Shown here: positions 1 through 5,238 of the stretch, in pieces
Layout of the letters: every line of letters starts with the position of its first letter
Numbering within the stretch: the stretch's first letter is position 1
Assembly (NCBI GenBank): GCA_024226105.1
Contig: JAAELZ010000508.1
Location: forward strand, 1-6,378
Origin: Pseudomonadota bacterium
Lineage (GTDB): Bacteria > Pseudomonadota > Gammaproteobacteria > Arenicellales > Poriferihabitantaceae
Length of the DNA stretch: 6,378 bases
Direction: 5' to 3'
Notes under the pieces: model-generated
Databases searched by the model: none
What the model saw: only the letters and a program-made list of their open reading frames with translations
What the model was told of the DNA's origin: nothing
Translations under genes and position numbers: made by a program

Positions 1-2
1 CG

Positions 3-449
3 TTGGCTATTCAGCCCGATGATCATGTGTTGATTGTAGGGGCAGGCTCCGGATATAGCGCGGCATTGTGCTCGCAGCTGGCCAGCACCGTGGTGTGCCA
101 TGATACCAGCCAGTCAGCGCTGGATCGCGGCGCAAAGAATTGCGCCGCTGCTGGTATACAAAATGTTGGTTTTCAGAAGGTTGAAGCATTGCACGGCCTG
201 GATGACGGGGTTGAATACGATGCGATATTGATTCGCCGGGCCATGCCTGATACACCGGATGTCTGCTTGAAGAAGTTAGCCGGGAAAGGCCGTTGTGCCG
301 CGTTGGTTGGAACCGGCTATGTGACTGAATTGATGTGTTACACCCGCGAAGGAAGTGATATTCGCAATGACTCGATCATCGATATTCTGGCGCCTGCAAA
401 CGATATGTCAGGCGGTTCCGCTCAGGTTAAGGCGGATTTTGTATTCTAG
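3..449 (+). CDS. Protein-L-isoaspartate O-methyltransferase-like protein, 3' part
   Basis: This is the C-terminal part (about 148 residues) of a Rossmann-fold, SAM-dependent methyltransferase resembling protein-L-isoaspartate O-methyltransferase (PCMT), which repairs isomerised Asp/Asn residues in the cytoplasm. The glycine-rich SAM loop VGAGSGY lies about 12 residues into the visible part, after a QPDDHVLIV strand. A PYDAI-like strand (EYDAILIRRAMPDTP) and the C-terminal ending ADFVF also fit the family. The gene is open at the left edge. The TTG at 3-5 is most simply an internal Leu codon (reading ALAIQPDD), so the true start lies upstream. The GDG and VTAA motifs typical of active PCMTs are not obvious (KVEALHGL and LIRRAMP stand in their places), so the repair activity is uncertain. 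It could be a divergent or inactive paralogue. PCMT-like genes are often found just before tolC in Gammaproteobacteria. The fold assignment is firm, the substrate is not. Confidence 0.75.
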   Translation: MAIQPDDHVLIVGAGSGYSAALCSQLASTVVCHDTSQSALDRGAKNCAAAGIQNVGFQKVEALHGLDDGVEYDAILIRRAMPDTPDVCLKKLAGKGRCAALVGTGYVTELMCYTREGSDIRNDSIIDILAPANDMSGGSAQVKADFVF

Positions 450-500
450 GCCTTTTTTGGCTTCGATTTAAAGTACGCAGCTCACGACTACAGGTAATTC

Positions 501-1841
501 ATGATTAATTTTACAAAGCTACGCGTTTTGCTATCGGTTCTCGCTTTATTCTGTTTATTCAATGCTCCTGTCCGAGCGTTGGATTTGTCGCAGGCTTATG
601 AGCATGCACGTAATTACGATGCGGATTATATGACGGCTATATCTAGTTATGAGGCCGCCCGGTTAGACCTGCCGCTGGCCGAGAGTGCAAACAGGCCCGG
701 CCTTACGGCCGCCCTGGGTGCCCAGCATAATGATGATACCCTAAATCTGAGGGCAGGGCCGACCAGTTCTGCCGATTATGAGCAGGGTCAGTTATCATTA
801 GACCTGAATCAAAATCTGTATGACAGATCTATTCGCTACGATATTGATGCTGCCGGGTATGCGGTTGATATTGCTGAGTTGCAACTGGGAATTGCAAAAG
901 AAGAACTAATCGTAACTACCGTAGAAAATTACCTGAACGTACTCTCAGCGCTGGACAACGAAAACCTGGCTGAACTGGAACGCACAGCGATTGAAAAGCA
1001 GCTTGATCTGGCTACCCAGCGCCTGAATGTGGGCCTAGGAACTAAAACCGATCAATATGATGCTCAGGCACGCTTTGAGGGGGCGAATGCCGAACTCATT
1101 GCGGCGCAAAATGAAGTAGTCAATACACAACAGGCGCTGGAAGCTGTGATGGGGCAATTGTTTCAGTCCAGTCCGAAGCAGGAAATGCGAACTCTGGATA
1201 ATGATAAAGTAACGCTGGATCTGGTCGAGGGTGAAGAATGGGTCGAAACAGTGTTATTGCGTAATCGAGCATACCGGATAAAACAAAAGCAGACAAATAT
1301 ACAGGAAGTCGAAGTAGCACGTAGTGCTGACGCACGCATCCCATCGATTGGACTGACCGCAGGGGCCCGGGCAACGGATTCTAATGGTGGCCTTGCATCT
1401 GACGGTAGTGCGGGACAGTACTGGACGGTCGGCGTCCAGGCGTCAATGCCAATCTACCTGGGGGGCTCAATAAAACTGAGGCAGACTAAAGCCGGGCATG
1501 CCTATAATTCAGCCAGTTATGAAGCTGAACAGTCGAGGCGAGATACCGACAGAATGATCCGCGCGGCACGCCGTGGTGTGCAGGCATTGCAACGCCAGGT
1601 AGAAGCGCTTAAACAGGCTGTCATTGCCGGTAAAAGCGCTCTGGAATCCAAGGAAGAAGGTTTTAAGGCCGGGGTGACGACCAACCTGATCGTGCTCGAT
1701 GCCCAACGTGACCTTTTTCGCGACGGGCGTGATTATCTGCGCGCGAGTTATGATCTGGTCAATGCGATCGTAGTGCTCGAGCGTGCAGCAGGTCAACTTG
1801 ATGAAGAAGACGTAAAACGAATCAATAGCTGGTTAAAATAA
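501..1841 (+). CDS. tolC: TolC-family outer-membrane efflux channel protein
   Basis: A 446-residue outer-membrane factor that would trimerise into a beta-barrel plus periplasmic alpha-helical tunnel, the exit duct for RND or ABC efflux pumps and type I secretion. Residues 1-26 form a signal peptide: basic Lys/Arg near the start, a Leu-rich core, and cleavage after VRA. The mature protein shows the two tandem OEP repeats of the family. The first starts at about LDLSQAYEHA and has the helix motif QRLNVGLGTKTDQYDAQARF; the second starts near residue 235 and has the equivalent GFKAGVTTNLIVLDAQRDLF. It ends soon after EEDVKRINSWL, so it lacks the long C-terminal extension of E. coli TolC. The start is supported by AGG at 492-494, six bases before the ATG. 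No pump or adaptor gene lies nearby, as is usual for a shared TolC, so the specific partners are unknown. The symbol denotes the family. Confidence 0.9.
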   Translation: MINFTKLRVLLSVLALFCLFNAPVRALDLSQAYEHARNYDADYMTAISSYEAARLDLPLAESANRPGLTAALGAQHNDDTLNLRAGPTSSADYEQGQLSLDLNQNLYDRSIRYDIDAAGYAVDIAELQLGIAKEELIVTTVENYLNVLSALDNENLAELERTAIEKQLDLATQRLNVGLGTKTDQYDAQARFEGANAELIAAQNEVVNTQQALEAVMGQLFQSSPKQEMRTLDNDKVTLDLVEGEEWVETVLLRNRAYRIKQKQTNIQEVEVARSADARIPSIGLTAGARATDSNGGLASDGSAGQYWTVGVQASMPIYLGGSIKLRQTKAGHAYNSASYEAEQSRRDTDRMIRAARRGVQALQRQVEALKQAVIAGKSALESKEEGFKAGVTTNLIVLDAQRDLFRDGRDYLRASYDLVNAIVVLERAAGQLDEEDVKRINSWLK

Positions 1842-1884
1842 TCGGTGGGTCTCGTAGAAAATTGCAATCGTTGATGCGATTCGT

Positions 1885-2496
1885 TTAGTTCACCAAATCC
1901 TGCTTCCGGGTGGTTAACCACTGTATTGCGCGGGGATAAATTACGTGTTCCTCAACGTGCACGCGTTTCTGTAGCGATTCAGCATCGTCATCAGGGCGTA
2001 TTTTTATACGGCTCTGGATAATAATCTCACCGTCATCCAGTTTTTCGGTTACAAAATGTACCGTTGCGCCGTGATAAGGCTCGCCTGCATCCAGCACTCG
2101 CTGGTGCGTATCCATTCCTTTATAGGCGGGTAGTAGAGAAGGGTGGATATTAATGATTTTGTCCGCGAAGGCGTGAACAAAATCAGCCGATAAAATCCGC
2201 ATGAAACCTGCGAGCACGATGAGATCCGGAGTAAACGGAGCCAGCGTCTCCAGCAGGCATTGATCATATTCCTCGCGTGTCCGCCCTTTGACGGGCGCCA
2301 CTACGACCGCCGTAATGCCGGCCTGTTTGGCCCGGTTCAATCCATTTGCGCTGGCTTTGTTGCTGATGACAACTTCAACGCTGGCATTCAATTCGCCGGC
2401 ATCAATAGCATCAATAATTGCCTGAAGGTTGGAGCCTTCACCGGAAATGAGTACCGCCAGTTTAAAGGGAGATTCGTTCTTCTTCACTTTATCCAA
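1885..2496 (-). CDS. purN: Phosphoribosylglycinamide formyltransferase (GART)
   Basis: Transfers a formyl group from 10-formyltetrahydrofolate to glycinamide ribonucleotide, the third step of de novo IMP synthesis in the cytoplasm. Numbered from the TTG at 2494-2496 it has 203 residues. The phosphate-binding loop LISGEGSNLQ is at 16-25. The catalytic triad of E. coli PurN (Asn106, His108, Asp144) is matched by N116 and H118 in INIHPSLLPAYKG and D154 in EKLDDGEII; H147 lies in GATVHFV. All catalytic positions are present. The start is unusual: no in-frame ATG exists between the TAG at 2497-2499 and the conserved core, leaving TTG (2494-2496) or GTG (2485-2487). The GTG start would give 200 residues and has GGA four bases upstream. 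It is encoded downstream of purM on the same strand, as in the E. coli purMN order, but separated by 168 bases containing an inverted repeat. It converges with tolC, 43 bases apart. Confidence 0.93.
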   Translation of the reverse strand: MDKVKKNESPFKLAVLISGEGSNLQAIIDAIDAGELNASVEVVISNKASANGLNRAKQAGITAVVVAPVKGRTREEYDQCLLETLAPFTPDLIVLAGFMRILSADFVHAFADKIINIHPSLLPAYKGMDTHQRVLDAGEPYHGATVHFVTEKLDDGEIIIQSRIKIRPDDDAESLQKRVHVEEHVIYPRAIQWLTTRKQDLVN

Positions 2497-2508
2497 CTAC
2501 GTTTGCAT
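2497..2508 (-). other. Minimal reading frame ATG-CAA-ACG-TAG abutting the purN start
   Basis: Read on the minus strand, ATG (2506-2508), CAA, ACG and TAG (2497-2499) are followed at once by the TTG taken as the purN start, all in the purN frame. TCTGGA sits directly upstream of the ATG. This is either a three-codon leader allowing re-initiation, a nonsense change at codon 4 of an originally longer purN, a base-call error, or chance. The bases are seen; any role is inference. Confidence 0.4.
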
Positions 2509-2532
2509 TCCAGAGATTATTGAAAAATACCC

Positions 2533-2637
2533 GTCATTGCGAGAAGCGGAGCGACGTGGCAATCTAAATATTTGAGTTGCCTCGTCGCTAATGGGGCTGT
2601 TCAAACATTTAGATTGCCGCGCTACGCTCGCAATGAC
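2533..2637. repeat. REP/MITE-like two-armed inverted repeat between purM and purN
   Basis: Two arms face each other, 2533-2574 and 2602-2637. Reading the right arm as its reverse complement, both share an identical 11-base opening (GTCATTGCGAG), a variable centre of 14 versus 8 bases, an identical 12 bases (GGCAATCTAAAT), one mismatch and TTTG. Within each arm ATTGC and GCAAT form a smaller palindrome. A third, partial copy lies inverted in the spacer: 2577-2589 complements 2550-2562 with one mismatch. The symmetry continues weakly outside through AAAAATA at 2523-2529 and its complement at 2643-2649. The GTCATTGCGAG...GGCAATCT pattern resembles dispersed intergenic repeats known from many bacterial genomes. 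Transcribed with purM-purN, it would fold into a long hairpin and could affect message stability or attenuate purN. No transposase is present. Confidence 0.8.
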
Positions 2638-2662
2638 CATACTATTTTTGTGATTCGTTTAT

Positions 2663-2676
2663 AGTTACGCGTAACT
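2663..2676. repeat. 14-base perfect palindrome over the purM stop codon
   Basis: AGTTACGCGTAACT reads the same on both strands and includes the purM TAA stop (complement of 2665-2667). There is no run of T after it in the purM direction and virtually no loop, so it does not look like an intrinsic terminator. It could be a protein-binding site or chance. Confidence 0.35.
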
Positions 2677-3705
2677 CACATAAGGTTCCGCTTTGTCGCT
2701 GCCAGCGATCCGGCCGATTTTAAATACCTGCTCACCCAGAGATTCAAGCCGCGAAATGGCTATTTTGGCATCTTGTTCGGCCAGGCATATAACCATCCCT
2801 ATGCCGCAGTTGAAGGTGCGCAACATCTCTGCCGTTTCCACATTGCCATTTTCCTGCAACCACTTAAAAATTTCCGGTTGAGGCCAGGATTCAAGATCAA
2901 TATTTGCCTGTGTGTATTCCGGTAGCACGCGAGGCAGGTTTTCGGTAAGCCCGCCGCCGGTGATGTGCGCGAGGGCATGGATATCAACGTCTGCAATCAG
3001 TGCCAGCAGGCTTTTAACATAGATGCGTGTGGGCGCCAGCAGGGCGTCACCGAGGGTAGTATCAGCAAAAGCCTGGCCCAGGTCAGCACCGGCGTGTTCA
3101 ATAATTTTTCGAATCAGGGAATAACCGTTTGAATGTGGTCCCGATGAGGCGAGGCCCAACAATACATCACCTGCTTCAACCTGTTCGGGTGAGATTATTC
3201 TGGATTTTTCCACCAAACCCACGGAAAACCCGGCCAGATCGTAGTCGTCTTCGCCATACATGCCCGGCATTTCTGCGGTTTCACCTCCGATCAATGCGGC
3301 GCCAGCCTGTAAACAGCCGTCAGCTATGCCCTCAATGACGGCTTGTGCAACCTCCAGTTCAAGTTTTCCAGTGGCATAGTAGTCCAGAAAAAATAGCGGT
3401 TCGGCGCCGGTTACGATGATATCGTTGACGCACATCGCCACCAGATCGATACCGATGGTATCGTGCTTATTGGTTTCGATGGCCAGTTTCAGTTTGGTGC
3501 CCACGCCATCCGTGCCGGAGACCAGTACGGGCTGCTTATAATCAGACCAGGGCAGTTCAAACAGACCGCCGAAGCCGCCAAGACCGGAAACCACGCCACT
3601 ACGGTTGGTTTTTTTAACCGCGGGTTTAATGCGCTCTATCAGTTCATTTCCGCTGTCTATATTTACGCCGCTATCGCGGTAGGTCAGGCTATCAGGTTTG
3701 CTCAT
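2665..3705 (-). CDS. purM: Phosphoribosylformylglycinamidine cyclo-ligase (AIR synthetase)
   Basis: Closes the imidazole ring of 5-aminoimidazole ribonucleotide using ATP, the fifth step of de novo IMP synthesis, as a cytoplasmic homodimer. From the ATG at 3703-3705 it has 346 residues, one more than I recall for E. coli PurM, and it follows that protein along its whole length. Visible landmarks are the start SLTYRDSGVNIDSGN, the Gly-rich GLGGFGGLFELP (41-52), VSGTDGVGTKLKLA (62-75), the core GIDLVAMCVNDI (85-96), GGETAEMPGMY (140-150), SSGPHSNGYSL (188-198) and HITGGGLTENLPRVLP (247-262). A longer frame begins at an ATG at 3754-3756. Its extra 17 residues are not conserved, and a possible extended -10 element overlaps that ATG, so the inner start is preferred, although it lacks a well-spaced Shine-Dalgarno (AGGAG is 18 bases away). 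purN lies downstream on the same strand. No PurR-type operator is obvious. Confidence 0.96.
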   Translation of the reverse strand: MSKPDSLTYRDSGVNIDSGNELIERIKPAVKKTNRSGVVSGLGGFGGLFELPWSDYKQPVLVSGTDGVGTKLKLAIETNKHDTIGIDLVAMCVNDIIVTGAEPLFFLDYYATGKLELEVAQAVIEGIADGCLQAGAALIGGETAEMPGMYGEDDYDLAGFSVGLVEKSRIISPEQVEAGDVLLGLASSGPHSNGYSLIRKIIEHAGADLGQAFADTTLGDALLAPTRIYVKSLLALIADVDIHALAHITGGGLTENLPRVLPEYTQANIDLESWPQPEIFKWLQENGNVETAEMLRTFNCGIGMVICLAEQDAKIAISRLESLGEQVFKIGRIAGSDKAEPYVSYA

Positions 3706-3847
3706 GGCTAAATCGGTCTCAGGCTCCTGGGATGAAGTTTGGCGCGATTTTAACATTTCCAGCCAGGTACAATTTATGACATTGGCCTAACCGGGCGCGA
3801 AATGAAGCAACAGACGGGTTAAAATAGGCACAAATTGCTAATGAACT
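3706..3847. promoter_or_regulatory. Divergent intergenic region between purM and the phosphatidyltransferase gene
   Basis: These 142 bases separate two outward-facing genes, so promoters for both are expected here. On the plus strand TAAAAT at 3820-3825 and TACAAT at 3768-3773 each match five of six -10 positions, but neither has a recognisable -35 at proper spacing. The plus-strand gene also lacks a clear Shine-Dalgarno before its ATG at 3848. I see no PurR-like palindrome or riboswitch structure. Confidence 0.45.
3747..3755 (-). promoter_or_regulatory. Possible extended -10 promoter element for purM
   Basis: On the minus strand the bases read TGTTAAAAT, an extended -10 (TGn followed by TAAAAT, five of six matches to TATAAT). 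No good -35 is found 16-18 bases upstream, which extended -10 promoters can tolerate. Transcription would begin near 3740, leaving a leader of about 35 bases before the ATG at 3705 and excluding the longer purM start. This is motif reading only. Confidence 0.35.
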
Positions 3848-4381
3848 ATGTTTACACAGCTGCCTAATTTACTGACCTTGCTACGCATCGTAATGGTGCC
3901 GGTGGTGATCGTTCTGCTGAATCAGAACGAGTATCCGCTTGCCCTGTTCGTCTTTACCATGGCGGGCATTACCGATGGCCTGGACGGCTGGATCGCGAAA
4001 AAATACCAACTGCAATCCGCACTTGGCGCAATGTTGGATCCGATCGCAGACAAACTGCTGCTGGTATCGACGTATACCATGCTGGCGGTTCTCGGAGACA
4101 TACCGTTCTGGTTACTAATACTTGTTTTGTTTCGGGACCTGTTGATCGTAGGCGGATACTGGATATTAGTAGCGATGGATAAAAAAGCCGAAATTCAGCC
4201 GATCTGGGTGAGTAAGTTTAATACCTTCTTCCAGATATTGCTGGTAGTGCTGGTGCTGGTGCATCAGTCTGGCTGGATGATGCTCGATAGTCTTATATCT
4301 GCCACCATTGCAATGGTTGTTTTGACCGCAATATCCAGTGGTATTTGCTACGTGCGCATCGGTATGCGCCGGCTCGAATAG
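3848..4381 (+). CDS. CDP-alcohol phosphatidyltransferase family protein (PgsA-like)
   Basis: A 177-residue inner-membrane enzyme predicted to displace CMP from CDP-diacylglycerol with an alcohol phosphate, as PgsA does to make phosphatidylglycerol phosphate. The family signature DGx2ARx8Gx3Dx3D is complete apart from Lys for Arg: D46-G47, A50-K51, G60, D64 and D68, preceded by D43. The four Asp residues that bind metal and CDP are thus present. The opening LPNLLTLLRIVMVP is typical of PgsA relatives. Several hydrophobic stretches (about 8-25, 30-42, 69-84, 86-109, 126-140 and 148-168) fit a six-helix membrane protein, and its length is close to PgsA. The gene opens a plus-strand pair with hda, whose ATG follows one base after the stop. 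The housekeeping pgsA of Gammaproteobacteria commonly sits next to uvrC, so this could be a second, PgsA-like paralogue. The exact alcohol substrate cannot be read from sequence, so no symbol is given. Confidence 0.85.
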   Translation: MFTQLPNLLTLLRIVMVPVVIVLLNQNEYPLALFVFTMAGITDGLDGWIAKKYQLQSALGAMLDPIADKLLLVSTYTMLAVLGDIPFWLLILVLFRDLLIVGGYWILVAMDKKAEIQPIWVSKFNTFFQILLVVLVLVHQSGWMMLDSLISATIAMVVLTAISSGICYVRIGMRRLE

Positions 4382-4382
4382 T

Positions 4383-5084
4383 ATGCCGGCCCAGTTAATA
4401 CTCCCGATGGGGGTGGATGATACGCCCGGGTTTGACAATTTTGTCGACAACCCCAATAAAAAATTACTGGCCTTTCTGAAAACACAGCTCAAACAACGTT
4501 CCACCGGGCGAGTTAGTTCCTATGAGGGGGTGTTTATCTGGGGCGAGCCGGGGTCCGGTAAATCTCATCTTCTTGCCGCTCTCGCACAATGGGTGAAACA
4601 AAATGACGGCAAGATAGCCTGGCTTGATGCCGAGCGAAGCTGGATGCCTCGAAATGGCAACGCTTTGAACCGGGTTTATTTGCTCGACGATGTGGAGAGT
4701 TTCATAACGGACGCGGCAGCAGAGCGGGGTTTTCTGACCCTGATCGAGCGCATCAAACAGCAAAATTCGATGCTGCTTGTTACCGCGGGCCAGCCGGTAA
4801 AAAGGCTGGAAGCCGGGCTTCCCGATTTGTCGTCACGCCTGCAGGCCATGGAGTGCTTTGAGTTGCTGGCATTGTCGGAGAAGGATAAACGGGAGGTGCT
4901 GCGTCAGCGTGCGAGCCAGCGTGGCATTCTGCTTAGCGATGAGGTGCTCAACTGGCTGTTTACCCACACCACGCGAGAGTTGGGCGTATTGCTGGATCTG
5001 CTTGAGCGGATCGACGTACAAAGCCTGTCACAGAAGCGCAAGGTTACAATTCCGTTGATTAAGTCAGTATTGGAGGAAGCTTAG
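4383..5084 (+). CDS. hda: DnaA regulatory inactivator Hda
   Basis: A DnaA-related AAA+ protein that, bound to the DNA-loaded beta clamp, stimulates ATP hydrolysis by DnaA and so prevents re-initiation (RIDA). From the ATG at 4383 it has 233 residues, the same as I recall for E. coli Hda. The start is fixed by the clamp-binding motif QLILPM at residues 4-9, equivalent to QLSLPL of E. coli. Other landmarks are Walker A GEPGSGKS (54-61), Walker B VYLLDDVE (98-105), box VII GLPDLSSRL (145-153) with R152 as the likely arginine finger acting on DnaA-ATP, and the sensor II segment TRELGVLLDLLERID with R198. There is no DnaA-type DNA-binding domain IV, which separates Hda from DnaA. Walker A is the canonical form, unlike the altered loop of E. 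coli Hda. The ATG follows the upstream stop by one base without a strong Shine-Dalgarno, suggesting translational coupling. Confidence 0.93.
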   Translation: MPAQLILPMGVDDTPGFDNFVDNPNKKLLAFLKTQLKQRSTGRVSSYEGVFIWGEPGSGKSHLLAALAQWVKQNDGKIAWLDAERSWMPRNGNALNRVYLLDDVESFITDAAAERGFLTLIERIKQQNSMLLVTAGQPVKRLEAGLPDLSSRLQAMECFELLALSEKDKREVLRQRASQRGILLSDEVLNWLFTHTTRELGVLLDLLERIDVQSLSQKRKVTIPLIKSVLEEA

Positions 5085-5238
5085 AAAGCCTCTTTCTCAG
5101 CTCACTGTGCGCGCCGGTCGGCTGACAGGTTCTTGAGCAAGCGCCTTAGGCTTTTCTACACTCTTCTGGGTTCACTTCCTTACAGCCAGGTAGACAACCG
5201 CTAAACTAATCGAAGAACAACTGGCAACTTCACCAGGT

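Noticed and set aside
450..500. Promoter for tolC in the 51-base gap
   Set aside because: TTGGCT at 458-463 has no -10-like hexamer at proper spacing. Read-through from the upstream gene is as likely.
534..560. Lipobox around Cys18 of the TolC-family protein
   Set aside because: The residues before the Cys are A-L-F, with bulky Phe in place of Gly, Ala or Ser. Signal peptidase I cleavage after VRA fits better.
1866..1881. Small hairpin AATCG/CGATT between the tolC and purN stops
   Set aside because: Five base pairs, AT-leaning, with no T tract of useful length on either side. Too weak to call a terminator.
3706..3756. Longer purM starting at the ATG at 3754-3756
   Set aside because: The extra 17 residues are not like known PurM proteins, the E. 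coli protein aligns from the inner start, and a possible -10 element overlaps the outer ATG.
4338..4382. Longer hda frame starting inside the phosphatidyltransferase gene
   Set aside because: The clamp motif QLILPM belongs close to the N-terminus and the inner ATG gives the expected 233 residues. The extra 15 residues are out-of-frame sequence of the upstream gene.
5085..5238. Possible terminator between the convergent hda and topA genes
   Set aside because: Only weak stems are visible: GAAAG/CTTTC at 5084-5096, GCC/GGC near 5141-5149 followed by four T, and CTGG/CCAG at 5221-5236. None combines a GC-rich stem of six or more pairs with an adjacent T run. No small gene or RNA was recognised in these 154 bases.
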